A DNA stretch of 64,000 nt from Clostridium_AI sp002297865. Its GTDB lineage: Bacteria > Bacillota > Clostridia > Lachnospirales > Lachnospiraceae. Under the pieces are notes generated by a model. The model saw nothing but the letters and a program-made list of their open reading frames with translations, was not told where the DNA came from and did not search any database. Numbering within the stretch: position 1 is the first letter of the stretch; each line of letters starts with the position of its first letter. The position numbers and the translations under genes are program-made. The stretch is taken from NCBI GenBank assembly GCA_937903005.1, contig CALFNR010000068.1, positions 15,068 through 79,067 on the forward strand, read 5' to 3'. Below, in pieces: positions 52,801 to 60,038 of this stretch.

Positions 52801-54340
52801 GATAAAGCTTCAATGCACTGTCAAATTTTATTTTCTCATCAAAGGTAGCTGTAATAGGCACACCTTGCCCCGCATAAAATGTTCCGCCTGGAATAGAAAG
52901 TCCAGTCAGATTCACATTTTCATGAACTTCTTCAATAATAAGAGACAATTGCCTTCCACCTATATAAGAACATTGTGCATTTTTTGGCCATGATTTATCA
53001 GTGTTAAATCCCATACAGCTTTTCACTTGCCATTTTGCATCCGTCGCAAACTTTCTTCTTCCTAATTCTTTCGTAAAATTTCCCAATGTGCTACTATGTA
53101 CCGCAGGACTTGACCAGTCACCAGTAAGTTTACCATTGGTACCATAGTAGTTATGATAATATTCATTTCCATTTTCTGAAAAAGTGTCTTCTCTTAGGGA
53201 ATGCATAACAGAATCCTTTTTTTCCCAGCAGAACATCACATTTGCTGCTGGACCAAATTCAACTGTATACTTATTATCTCCCCACTTATTTACATATTGT
53301 TGAATCATCTCATAGGTAATCTCATAGTTCAAAACATCTCCTTCTATTGTCCAGTCATACCCATCAACTTTCATCTTTCCTTTTTGACTGGAAACTGGAT
53401 CCTTGGAAACCGTATGTATATATTCCATTGCATCATATTTTGTAATGCTGATTGGTACTGTCGCACTTTTTCCACCTGATTCGTTTCCTGAAAATAAAGC
53501 ATTCTCTATATCGTAACACTGCACATAAAATTTTCTTTCGCCGTTGCGTTCACCACTGTTACCCCAATAAGTAACAGTAAAATCTCCATTGTCCACTCCT
53601 GCTGGAATGGTGACTTCTCCACTTCCCGTTGCTGTTCCTGTTCCTGATACTGCACGGTATTGGAATGTCACAGGAACTTCCTGCTTCGCTGTCAGTTTTA
53701 CATGGCATGTAATATTCTGCGCAAATCCATTCTCTCTTATTGTACTGTTATTTGGTGTAACAGTAACTCTTACCTGATGATTCACCCCAGCACCGAATGT
53801 GGTTTGTGATGGTGCTCCACTAACATTAAGCCCACTGGACATAATCTGTGCCTTTAATGAATTTAAACTGTCCTGATACTTTTTCTCGTTACTTTTGTCA
53901 ATGATAACACCTGTATCCATAAAGTCCTGCGCTTTCTGAATTTCCTCTCTGGCTTTTAACAGAGCATTGACTTCTTCCCATTTCAGCGCTATCCCATCAA
54001 TTACTACTTTTCCACTTTGATGCTTTTCTGCCTCTTTCATTAACTGTTCTTCTGTAAGTTTCTTTCCTTCTACTTCATATGTACCGCCAATAACAGGCAT
54101 TCCTGTTTCATCTACTAGTCCCTGGCTATAAAGCTTATCCAGAACATCTTCTGCCCGTTCCCCCTCAGAGCAAAAATTCTGCAATTCGCTTATAATCGTT
54201 TCATTGTAATGGGTTTCTAGTTTTGTAACAGTTTTCCTGTCCATTGCACTTACAGGTGCATGGACACTTGACATTGCCACAGCAGAAGCCAGAAGCATTG
54301 CCAAAAACCGTTTTTGCAACATCTGCACTTTTCCTTTCAT
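43862..54340 (-). CDS. Giant secreted multidomain protein, 3,492 residues
   Basis: One uninterrupted frame. The start at 54340 (MKGKVQMLQKRFLAM) is chosen because AAAGGAGGATATTAAAT precedes it; an ATG 27 bases upstream lacks a site. The signal peptide ends near residue 31 (VHAPVSA). Residues about 200-290 resemble a Calx-beta/Ig-like fold (VPVTFQYRAVSGTGTATGSG). About 2300-2520 look like a repeat-containing beta-propeller (FSVAAWVRSQNE, VASSDRYAVVTWRN, TSLKWNGEERFILGWYNE). About 2730-2810 resemble CARDB (PFTVKNAGIRKINKITVNL). About 3300-3400 is FnIII-like (ADGYLVYGRNYKPGKKSNKF) and the last 85 residues are a BIG_2-type Ig domain ending WKKVKVTVK. No LPXTG, SLH or choline-binding motif is seen, so it is either released or held non-covalently. 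Adhesion or matrix function is a guess. Domain positions are approximate. Confidence 0.85.
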   Translation of the reverse strand: MKGKVQMLQKRFLAMLLASAVAMSSVHAPVSAMDRKTVTKLETHYNETIISELQNFCSEGERAEDVLDKLYSQGLVDETGMPVIGGTYEVEGKKLTEEQLMKEAEKHQSGKVVIDGIALKWEEVNALLKAREEIQKAQDFMDTGVIIDKSNEKKYQDSLNSLKAQIMSSGLNVSGAPSQTTFGAGVNHQVRVTVTPNNSTIRENGFAQNITCHVKLTAKQEVPVTFQYRAVSGTGTATGSGEVTIPAGVDNGDFTVTYWGNSGERNGERKFYVQCYDIENALFSGNESGGKSATVPISITKYDAMEYIHTVSKDPVSSQKGKMKVDGYDWTIEGDVLNYEITYEMIQQYVNKWGDNKYTVEFGPAANVMFCWEKKDSVMHSLREDTFSENGNEYYHNYYGTNGKLTGDWSSPAVHSSTLGNFTKELGRRKFATDAKWQVKSCMGFNTDKSWPKNAQCSYIGGRQLSLIIEEVHENVNLTGLSIPGGTFYAGQGVPITATFDEKIKFDSALKLYLADGTVLTPEEKGTTGDSCVFLYNVPIMPSGSIPGITKLEMNGTRSYSNTLLRIPGQSNTVFDIEKAMTDFPGKIVRSNEQCKLRGYKDASFIEINCMLDGEVPAKQWVTEVLTVNQDENGAYRKWIQSNCAEIAGLELKERKDLESGEKVQEALANTAYSMYADPTKYQITEYVKSMYVSVDGGTTRIPLYVVAQLGETTETNEVPVALVAHYKPKLNVGNEDRIDYAELFMDPDVGSTLNYIKDDKEAPLMIGQTSRGIETVYYYQVKHAVFVYPGAAKIVYPTDHPFLSNWSELAEHVEDLVSYHQVYDKDITHAVTDGKDNPDYVVSGEEESETKKYSSVNREIDGEKEILTLREGTEKNAAITTTMYEIDNPYITKPFYVQGDELSLTAEFAEEDFSFCGRDNLIWVSSDESIATVKYPDKYVGDDGSQYGTDGKAAMQIVPTGKAGGVYFTLYALNDVIEGFQPVEVCRSVTLHCEAGKEPFLKIPSASSEQAMFRCLKGAGLDICFSSNVTERNAEEAKKLDLLGGVKEDQFPTEFTIKVFEADQNGNADGKPIYEKKEQSTSKKRISQMRIPEGILNRISGTSAPDYVLTISAQTLGSSIEQGKTEPVYSTLTTTAGISILPQRPSVSLGKQESYSILDTDELTISCEASMEKEAISYTSLSIVDSEGTEVFHAPLEQGKNVFTWKPDAVKGTLKKTYVARASIAAKGQEVPSTDSFMFYVYNHDALDILVNAVNGKNKSGITDKNITTLDNHNKIEELLSKDKKTICLDGEKLSVDSLSKDINLSAVVSINYGDYVWGQISDQISWEVSKKDNEKENVDQMKTPTTLNYRQGGAYSNIKSYSYVSYSPSDNFMAVGLSDGETVIKATQVRTGMSSEITITSKSVKDQFYLFKFLPGTTTMVEYVNGNGETCSVQSDENGELALYEPSGIRSDVSCFSEKDGEAYIGTIANINLVTGEQDISKLQNYPVNNFMLISVAKADLYITDETGAPYADKTVWIRGGVFKNNKYCYTAGLGMDSKHVKDGKEDQEFKTDASGKLTVYFDSTQFYTKEEETSTDRRITTADKLVYKIELKFQKEEDAEQVKQAYEPQIITIDTSVDYNLLAKNCMENVKLRKADNGIHKPVINTQEFYQYERESNLLSNVTNVYGDTNSVGISFQYPKAELVTETLYWGEEVKRELVKYTDRNGSEFEYGMGTVKPDSKIYEVYYQDSDDFQPVKQVNEVMDYPFSDMPVIKTTWTMNKSDINSWIAPAGEKVKGIKSSGETAIKTVFNRKDAPVKELASTFTCSNTSNVDQVNDENINAAAEDTMSVLSHGFDVGGVVGKSIKDKKVKAASIFMNGIEADLGVPVTIIISPTENSKVFHTVIQIGEDASTESSSDVIGEDWNEKKKQYDKEKKSITNVSKGETKNGGSYTLKHQDNNNKTEEKKKEEEKKDPFKRKLGPVELTYGGYLMGNLIYDDKEDEWGFLFVGGGINAGLKLEKELFGGVAMVGPLPFCYNLSLFGTVNMDVNVAFTYTEDNNGTDFLTRIGLAVGIEAFAGIGVDAKFFAIKIGIFGRIQAGDTTAMLNMVNFGESNKTRLGNTIFIKGSVGIRFVLKVLFFSYKTTIASIEYGKEFKQGYWDEINDYWSNASSGAGRKYQVKTLADEIMLIEATEAGLEERDYLKNFERDWEGGVAGNGNATYKNQLETIMTNAYTFAEPAYNDDGSIMVFLSDSDSTELEDTLASYATAENGIYVNKHGIDPVTYVTDQLDNETGEPGADGELDPIYDEDGKVINKYRTTKRTGYGDTNLTVAGTSKFSVAAWVRSQNEVKNDANKQASYEDLSMMMNGSEIYASVWTGSKWSTVRLTENTSPDISPAVASSDRYAVVTWRNVQSSNTENPVDFNVCDNVYARVYDKVKDTWSESICLYNGETGKVGALEAAILEDGTAMAAYVVKTGDDDSISTDSEVMYSTINPDGTLGNCIRITNNDQADRNVQVTSLKWNGEERFILGWYNEKQREKIEEKAEDSKSEDAVLDMEKDIRLQAVDKTGLPCDDFIESIKQAGAEKISTNFRFSKPAGNGTINDLSIVWVETESKEQKDDSKQQEQCFVPNTAYTLSAVRFYQDGNRILVSQPVEMAKMDSGDTIDSFEIYSKEDNVHAVIQSTHYEIDKNDPSTYTVDELEHVTTSEDGKTEQTERVNVYTPVGVTNLLSAVGKFKLCAVEATKPSIDTNDVRMGFTLPVPFTVKNAGIRKINKITVNLAGKEEEFAVSLLPGESTVVNASYDVPEGKIEDISYSIVAESQGNISMEEECSGEIKLNIPEIKLESVHITEEYRKTRTIEMNISSQGTVPLVHSGKKVVIGLYESNPDICTLSGEKADVEPLKTITIQDDKVFALMDAGAYSYQCTLEEPEINEMMQNQFSKEDLRLSSYEIPSAGMLLYARVWVENADGSQLEEEDKSDNMGTTTIHSLIDKYGSNESMSSRIEQKEKEVDCVVTIKNNSFVNSTHGNVVTVLKNQKGKIISKVKQCFDNSKDDNGIIRVAEEDKKEVVVSFTQEDLLEGYCLEDAASGVATYGEVDENASTAKLTELKVSGQHINMESFYKDKVKPVISNQKKVVEENGQKVTKKVKINKLTYTMNQELNQSKLNTFIFAVPENPKNQVKVRVNDGTLLEGTGAQVGNVLLNGNFSTVSATVYGNVYKEMEVLKQVPLVDANGKLVVDLITKRPKVKKQKVYYYIDELGNVLDEDGNFVDLTADDILDYKEIYAQNVSEYVVKLYKCSSGVVVEENKQVKKEDKKINQIFLKAETDKNACKLTWTKQVKADGYLVYGRNYKPGKKSNKFKLLKTIKSGKTLTYTQKKLAEKQWYEYKVDAYKIVKGKKEIIGSSYKVFTYNISKKSKYANPVKVEVKKSSLAVKKGTAVQIKAKAVLPKGKKKKLVVSELRYISSNCDIASVTKTGKVKGKKKGSCYIYVIAQNGMWKKVKVTVK

Positions 54341-54530
54341 ATTTAATATCCTCCTTTTCTTGTACATCTCCGAATTTACTTTAGAGATACATGCAATATT
54401 ATATCATATAACATTTAAATGAAAAGGAATTAAATAAAAAATCGGAACTTTAAGACAAATAAAAGATTGCTTCATTGTACAAAAATGTATAAACAACATT
54501 CTGACTTTCAAGTTCATCTGTCCAGAAAAT

Positions 54531-54582
54531 AAAAACCTCTAAGGCTGCTATAGTAAATACCATACCAACTTTAGAGGTTTTG
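54531..54582 (-). terminator. Terminator after guaB
   Basis: AAAACCTCTAA and TTAGAGGTTTT form an 11-bp stem with a long loop, ending in T5 on the minus strand. Upstream of it, 54341-54530 is AT-rich with a TATAAT at 54403-54398 that may be the giant gene's -10. Confidence 0.75.
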
Positions 54583-54629
54583 CATCATCATATTCTTTTT
54601 AATCTTACATGGTTTTTCATTCTCAAACC

Positions 54630-56084
54630 CTATCGTTCCACACTATAGTTAGGAGCTTCCTTCGTAATATGAATATCATGTGGATGACTCTCTTTTAAGG
54701 AAGCGGCAGAAATCTTAACGAATTTTCCATTCTCTTTTAATGCCTCTATTGTAGCAGTTCCACAGTAACCCATACCAGAACGAATACCACCGATTAACTG
54801 GAATACGGTATCTTCTACTGTACCTTTGTATGCAACACGACCTTCAACGCCCTCAGGAACTAATTTCTTAGCATTTTCTTGGAAATATCTGTCCTTGCTT
54901 CCATTTTCCATAGCACCGATAGATCCCATACCACGGTATACTTTATATTTTCTACCCTGGAATAATTCAAACGTTCCTGGGCTTTCGTCACAACCTGCAA
55001 AGATACTACCCATCATACATACGTTAGCACCTGCTGCAATTGCTTTTGTCATATCTCCAGAATATTTGATACCACCGTCTGCGATAATTGGAATATCATA
55101 TTCTTTTGCAACTTCATAGCAGTTCATAATAGCTGTTACCTGAGGAACACCGATACCTGCAACAACACGTGTTGTACAGATAGAACCAGGTCCAATACCA
55201 ACTTTAACAGCGTCTACACCAGCTTTAATTAAATCTCTTGTAGCTTCACCTGTTGCTACGTTACCAGCGATAATCTGTAAGTCAGGATAAGCTTCTCTTA
55301 CCATTTTTACAACTCGTAATACGTTAGCGGAATGTCCATGTGCTGTATCAATAACAATAGCATCGACTTTTGCTTTCACAAGTGCGTCAACACGATCTAA
55401 GATGTTTGCTGTAACGCCAACACCTGCTGCACAAAGCAATCTGCCTTGAGAATCTTTTGCCGATAAAGGATATTTAATTTGTTTTTCAATATCTTTAATC
55501 GTAATAAGACCTTTTAAGTTTCCGTCTTTGTCTACAATAGGAAGTTTTTCTTTTCTTGCACTTGCAAGAACTTTCTTAGCTTCCTCTAATGTAATGCCTT
55601 CCTGTGCGGTAATTAAGCCTTCAGAAGTCATACATTCTTTGATTTTACGAGAAAAATCTGTTTCAAATTTTAAATCTCGGTTTGTGATAATACCAACTAA
55701 TTTTCTACCTTCTGTAATTGGCACTCCGGAGATACGGAACTTAGCCATTAAGTTGTTTGCATCTTCAAGTGTATGTTCAGGAGATAAATAAAATGGGTCT
55801 GTAATAACACCATTCTCAGAACGTTTTACCTTGTCAACTTCTTCTGCCTGCGCCTCAATTGACATGTTTTTGTGGATTACACCGATTCCACCCTGTCTTG
55901 CCATGGCAATCGCCATTCTGTGTTCTGTTACTGTGTCCATACCTGCACTCATCATTGGAATATTCAAAGTAATCTTCTTTGTAAGCTTTGTTCTTAAATC
56001 CACCTGATTTGGAATTACTTCTGAATAACCAGGCACTAATAAGACGTCGTCAAATGTAATGCCTTCACCGATTATTGTACCCAT
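54630..56084 (-). CDS. guaB: IMP dehydrogenase
   Basis: NAD-dependent oxidation of IMP to XMP, the committed step of GMP synthesis. It has 484 residues. The TIM barrel begins ITFDDVLLVPGYSEVIPNQV. Two CBS domains lie at about 95-210 (MAKFRISGVPITEGRKLVGI and ARKEKLPIVDKDGNLKGLIT). The catalytic Cys is in KVGIGPGSICTTRVVAGIGV, followed by IADGGIKYSGDMTKAIAAGA and the mobile flap YRGMGSIGAM. It is monocistronic, with its own promoter and terminator. No purine riboswitch was recognised in its leader. Confidence 0.97.
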   Translation of the reverse strand: MGTIIGEGITFDDVLLVPGYSEVIPNQVDLRTKLTKKITLNIPMMSAGMDTVTEHRMAIAMARQGGIGVIHKNMSIEAQAEEVDKVKRSENGVITDPFYLSPEHTLEDANNLMAKFRISGVPITEGRKLVGIITNRDLKFETDFSRKIKECMTSEGLITAQEGITLEEAKKVLASARKEKLPIVDKDGNLKGLITIKDIEKQIKYPLSAKDSQGRLLCAAGVGVTANILDRVDALVKAKVDAIVIDTAHGHSANVLRVVKMVREAYPDLQIIAGNVATGEATRDLIKAGVDAVKVGIGPGSICTTRVVAGIGVPQVTAIMNCYEVAKEYDIPIIADGGIKYSGDMTKAIAAGANVCMMGSIFAGCDESPGTFELFQGRKYKVYRGMGSIGAMENGSKDRYFQENAKKLVPEGVEGRVAYKGTVEDTVFQLIGGIRSGMGYCGTATIEALKENGKFVKISAASLKESHPHDIHITKEAPNYSVER

Positions 56085-56174
56085 TTTAAACCCTCGCTTT
56101 CTTTAGTCTGTAAATCGTCAATAAATAGTCTGAAAATTATATCATTTCTTAATTGATTTTTAATAATTTTCAAA

Positions 56175-56203
56175 AGTATAACGAAAAGTCAATCCATTGT
56201 CAA
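56175..56203 (-). promoter_or_regulatory. Promoter for guaB
   Basis: Minus strand TTGACA (56203-56198), 17 bases, TATACT (56180-56175). It lies about 90 bases upstream of the guaB ATG. Confidence 0.8.
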
Positions 56204-56255
56204 GGTTATATTCCCTTAATGACTTATTAGAAATACTAATATCTTTATTAGTTTG

Positions 56256-56750
56256 CTATTTTTTTACCTTACTTGGTGCTTTATTGTACATGCATTCCAC
56301 CATCTTTTCAGTTGGTTTGAAGAACACTTTCATTTGGCTGGATTCTGTAGATGCAATCATCATATAAGCATCTCTTACATTGTCACTGTAATCTTTTATG
56401 GTACGAATGGATGGATTGTCAAACTCTGCTCTTCTCTCTGGAGATGCGATTACTTCTACATTCTCCATATCTACTTTTAACATGCTTTTTCTCTTTGCTC
56501 CTCCTGTAATACGGTCAAAATCAAATTCTCCGTCACAGAATATGTATTCATATTCTATGTTACTCAATCTTGGCCAAGCATATATCACTGCCACTGCAAG
56601 CAATCCTGCTAGTGGTGCAAAAAGTGAACTTCCGCTTACTACTGCCAAGAGCAATGAAAAAACAAGCAAAACAATTAATAATACTTTTAGGAAAACAGAT
56701 TTGAATGGCGGCTTTACTTTTACACCAGCTTCTGCATATAATTCGTTCAT
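56256..56750 (-). CDS. Conserved-looking hypothetical membrane protein, 164 residues
   Basis: I do not recognise a function. Residues about 20-60 form two closely spaced membrane segments (VFLKVLLIVLLVFSLLLAVV and LFAPLAGLLAVAVIYAW). The remaining 100 residues are cytosolic-looking: YEYIFCDGEFDFDRITGGAK followed by EVIASPERRAEFDN, resembling small membrane proteins with a PH-like domain. The ATG follows a good AAGGAGGATTACA site. It stands alone between guaB and repeat copy 4. Confidence 0.8.
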   Translation of the reverse strand: MNELYAEAGVKVKPPFKSVFLKVLLIVLLVFSLLLAVVSGSSLFAPLAGLLAVAVIYAWPRLSNIEYEYIFCDGEFDFDRITGGAKRKSMLKVDMENVEVIASPERRAEFDNPSIRTIKDYSDNVRDAYMMIASTESSQMKVFFKPTEKMVECMYNKAPSKVKK

Positions 56751-56833
56751 TGTAATCCTCCTTAAATTTGTATGCTATCTTCTATTATACCTAATTTTAT
56801 TTAAGGAAACAAATAAATTGTTTCTAAAATCCA

Positions 56834-56953
56834 AAAACAAAATTTCTTCGACACATCAATTCCTCCGCCCTCAATATCGTGTTAAATTTTAAAGTATAAA
56901 TTTATATCAAAGGTCAAAGACCTTTTGACACCCTAATCCTATAAGTAAAAAAA
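56834..56953. repeat. Dispersed intergenic repeat, copy 4 (degenerate)
   Basis: The left end (ACAAAATTTCTTCGACACATC, then CCGCCCTCAATATCGT) and the right end (TCCTATAAGTAAAAAAA) match the other copies; the centre is replaced or decayed and carries a small AAAGGTC/GACCTTT hairpin. As in copy 3, the right end leads straight into a terminator (here of the AAA ATPase gene). Similarity is weaker than for copies 1-3. Confidence 0.55.
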
Positions 56954-56971
56954 CGGCCATCTAAGACCGTT
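56947..56971 (-). terminator. Terminator after the AAA ATPase gene
   Basis: AAACGGTCTTAGATGGCCGTTT on the minus strand forms a short stem followed by T-rich sequence, 15 bases after the ATPase stop. Confidence 0.7.
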
Positions 56972-56985
56972 TTCCCTCTTTTTTG

Positions 56986-58185
56986 CTATATATCATTTAA
57001 CTTTATATCATCCTTTGGCATTACACGGGTTAAGAAACAATCAAATTGTGGAACTGTAAAATCAATTTCTGCATACCCTGTGGCATAAATCAGTCCTTTG
57101 TTAATCAACTGAGCCCGAATAGGAGACACTCTGCTTGTATTATCCTCTCCCATAATCTTCGCTACATTTGCTATGTTACACGGAAGGTCTCCACATTTCA
57201 CCATTGCGAACATGAAAAGTTTTTCCTTTCTTGTACATCTCTCATATCTTACTCGAAAGAATCCATTATCTAACTTATGATAAAATTCTGCTTCGCTCGC
57301 TCGCACATCTTTTAATGAAATAATATCTTCAGTTGTATTATCCCATATTATTTTACAGAATTGCTGAATAAAGTACGGATACCTATGGGTAATTTTCACA
57401 ATCCTGTCCAGTGCCTTTTCCTCATATGATACACCAATATCCTTTTTTGCTGGCTCGCAAATTGCTAACTTTGCATCTTCACAAGACAATGCATCTATTT
57501 CTTCAAATACAAATAACCTTTCGGAATAGGATTTAGCATCTCCTAGTTCTTTAAAAACCTTTGGCAACCCAGCTCCAAAAATCATAATAGGAAGACGTTT
57601 TTGATTTACCCGATGAATTGCATTAATTAAAGCTTCTAATTCATCTCTCTTTAGGTATTGAATTTCATCTATAAAAAAACATATCGTATTCTCTGATTTA
57701 TTGGCTGCATTTCCTAATGCAACAAAAACATCGGTTAAACCATCCGATAAATTCGTTATGACTTCAAAATCATCATCTGTATTTTGCAATGCTGCTGTCA
57801 AGTTACCGTCCTTTGGACTAAATGTAATGGTGAATGATTTTATAATTTCCTTTGCTTTCTGAGTAAAGGCTTCTGCTTTTCCTTTCATACTGATATCACG
57901 TATAAACTTTGTAGAAGTACTAATGATCTGAGATATAAAGCCTTCTTTTTCCTTTATTTCAATATGCTCATATAGAATGCCATTTTCTTCTGCAATTTCT
58001 TCAATTCGATTCAGTAAAACTGTTTTTCCTACTCCGCGTAATCCATAGTATATGACGGATTGCTGTGGATATCTTTGAATTAAAGCTGCCATACTGTTCT
58101 GTGCTCTTCTGATAACTTCATCTCTTCCTGCAATAAAGGAAGGCATAAAGCCCGCTCCTGGTGTATATGGATTTACAAATCTCAT
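56986..58185 (-). CDS. AAA ATPase (ORC/Cdc6-like ATP-binding protein)
   Basis: It has 399 residues from the ATG at 58185 (MRFVNPYTPGAGFMPSFI), supported by AAGGAGCCAGTGAAA; an ORF start 63 bases upstream lacks such a site. Residues about 20-45 (FIAGRDEVIRRAQNSM) and Walker A YYGLRGVGKTVLLNRI are followed by Walker B ICFFIDEIQYLKRDELEAL, sensor 1 PIMIFGAGLPKVF and an all-alpha lid. The C-terminal 100 residues resemble a winged helix (LPCNIANVAKIMGEDNTSRV). This STAND/ORC-like family is common in Clostridia but its role is unknown. It has no partner gene nearby. Confidence 0.8.
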   Translation of the reverse strand: MRFVNPYTPGAGFMPSFIAGRDEVIRRAQNSMAALIQRYPQQSVIYYGLRGVGKTVLLNRIEEIAEENGILYEHIEIKEKEGFISQIISTSTKFIRDISMKGKAEAFTQKAKEIIKSFTITFSPKDGNLTAALQNTDDDFEVITNLSDGLTDVFVALGNAANKSENTICFFIDEIQYLKRDELEALINAIHRVNQKRLPIMIFGAGLPKVFKELGDAKSYSERLFVFEEIDALSCEDAKLAICEPAKKDIGVSYEEKALDRIVKITHRYPYFIQQFCKIIWDNTTEDIISLKDVRASEAEFYHKLDNGFFRVRYERCTRKEKLFMFAMVKCGDLPCNIANVAKIMGEDNTSRVSPIRAQLINKGLIYATGYAEIDFTVPQFDCFLTRVMPKDDIKLNDI

Positions 58186-58285
58186 TTTCACTGGCTCCTT
58201 CCAATATGATCTTATACCTATCTTACCATTGTTAATGAGAAATCTCAATAGTTATAGAATCCCTCTAACCCATCCATAAAATCAA

Positions 58286-58332
58286 GAAGAAAGGTATTCC
58301 ATTGATATCTTCACAACAGAATACCTTTCTTC
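58286..58332 (-). terminator. Terminator of groES-groEL
   Basis: GAAGAAAGGTATTC and GAATACCTTTCTTC form a 14-bp stem with a 19-base loop, 24 bases after the groEL stop. Confidence 0.8.
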
Positions 58333-58355
58333 TATAAACATTTATATTTTAATTA

Positions 58356-59978
58356 TTACATCATTCCCATTCCAGGAGCACCTGCTGGCATTGCTGGAAC
58401 ATCTTCTTTAATTGTTGCTACAACAGATTCTGTTGTTAATAAAGTAGAAGCAACGGATGTAGCATTTTGTAATGCACTTCTTGTTACTTTGGCTGGGTCA
58501 AGGATACCTGCAGCAACCATATCAACATATTCTTCTGTTAATGCATTGAAACCTGTACCTGGTGCACTTTCTCTTACTTTATTGATAATTACAGAGCCTT
58601 CAAGACCTGCATTGTAAGAAATTGTGAATAAAGGAGCTTCTAATGCTTTTAAGATAATCTGAGCACCTGTCTTTTCATCACCTTCTAAAGTTGCAACTAA
58701 TTTGCTAACTTCTTTGGAAGCGTGGATGTAAGCAGAACCACCACCTGCGATGATACCTTCTTCAACCGCAGCTCTTGTAGCAGCTAGGGCATCTTCCATA
58801 CGCAACTTAGCTTCTTGCATCTCTGTTTCAGTAGCAGCACCTACACGTACAACAGCTACGCCACCTGATAATTTAGCAAGTCTTTCTTGTAATTTTTCTT
58901 TATCAAATTCAGAAGTTGTTTCTTCGATTTGAGCTTTAATCTGAGCGATTCTAGCGTCGATTTCTTCTTTTTTACCTTCACCGTCAACGATGATTGTATT
59001 TTCTTTCTGAACTTTAACGGATTTTGCACGTCCTAACTGATCTAATGTAGTTTCTTTTAAGTCTAAACCAACTTCGTCAGAAATTACAGTACCACCTGTT
59101 AAGATTGCGATATCCTGTAACATTGCTTTTCTTCTATCACCATAACCTGGAGCTTTAACAGCAACAACTGAGAAAGTACCACGTAATTTGTTAATTACTA
59201 ATGTTGATAATGCTTCGCCTTCAACGTCTTCTGCGATAATTAATAATTTTGCACTATTTTGAACTACTTGCTCTAATAGTGGTAAGATTTCCTGAATGTT
59301 AGAGATTTTCTTATCTGTAATTAAGATGTATGGATTTTCAAGATTTGCTTCCATCTTATCCATATCTGTAGCCATGTATGCAGATACATATCCACGGTCA
59401 AACTGCATACCTTCTACTAAATCTAATTCTGTTTTCATTGTTTTAGATTCTTCAATTGTGATAACACCATTGTTTGAAACTTTTTCCATGGCGTCTGCTA
59501 CCATTTCACCAACAGATTCATCACCAGCGGAAATTGCTGCAACTTTAGCGATTTGTTCTTTACCAGTAATAGAAGAACTCATACCAGCAATTGCTTCTAC
59601 TGCACAATCAGTAGCTTTTTTCATACCTTTTCTTAAGATGATTGGGTTAGCGCCTGCTGCTAAGTTCTTAACACCTTCATGAATCATAGCTTGAGCTAAT
59701 ACAGTAGCTGTTGTTGTACCATCACCAGCAACATCATTTGTCTTAGTTGCAACTTCTTTTACTAACTGAGCGCCCATGTTTTCAAAAGCATCTTCTAATT
59801 CGATTTCTTTTGCAATAGTAACACCATCGTTTGTGATTAATGGAGCACCGAAAGATTTATCAAGAACAACGTTTCTTCCTTTTGGTCCCAATGTTACTTT
59901 CACTGTATCTGCTAATTTATTAACACCTGCTTCTAAAGCTGCACGAGCTTCTGCACCATATTTAATTTCCTTTGCCAT
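58356..59978 (-). CDS. groEL: Chaperonin GroEL (Hsp60)
   Basis: ATP-dependent folding chamber subunit, forming double heptameric rings capped by GroES. It has 540 residues from the ATG at 59978 (MAKEIKYGAEARAALEAGV), preceded by TAGGAGGAATTGGTT. VTLGPKGRNVVLDKSFGAP and the ATP-binding NDVAGDGTTTATVLAQAMIH are intact; the tail ends GMGMM, a short form of the usual GGM repeat. It follows groES after 60 bases and shares its CIRCE-controlled promoter. Confidence 0.98.
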   Translation of the reverse strand: MAKEIKYGAEARAALEAGVNKLADTVKVTLGPKGRNVVLDKSFGAPLITNDGVTIAKEIELEDAFENMGAQLVKEVATKTNDVAGDGTTTATVLAQAMIHEGVKNLAAGANPIILRKGMKKATDCAVEAIAGMSSSITGKEQIAKVAAISAGDESVGEMVADAMEKVSNNGVITIEESKTMKTELDLVEGMQFDRGYVSAYMATDMDKMEANLENPYILITDKKISNIQEILPLLEQVVQNSAKLLIIAEDVEGEALSTLVINKLRGTFSVVAVKAPGYGDRRKAMLQDIAILTGGTVISDEVGLDLKETTLDQLGRAKSVKVQKENTIIVDGEGKKEEIDARIAQIKAQIEETTSEFDKEKLQERLAKLSGGVAVVRVGAATETEMQEAKLRMEDALAATRAAVEEGIIAGGGSAYIHASKEVSKLVATLEGDEKTGAQIILKALEAPLFTISYNAGLEGSVIINKVRESAPGTGFNALTEEYVDMVAAGILDPAKVTRSALQNATSVASTLLTTESVVATIKEDVPAMPAGAPGMGMM

Positions 59979-60038
59979 AACCAATTCCTCCTAATTATGA
60001 TTGAATTCTCTATACAAACAAATTTGTAATTTTTATTA

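Noticed and set aside
56085..56174. Possible purine riboswitch before guaB
   Set aside because: No conserved three-way-junction motifs were found; the leader looks like a plain AT-rich untranslated region.
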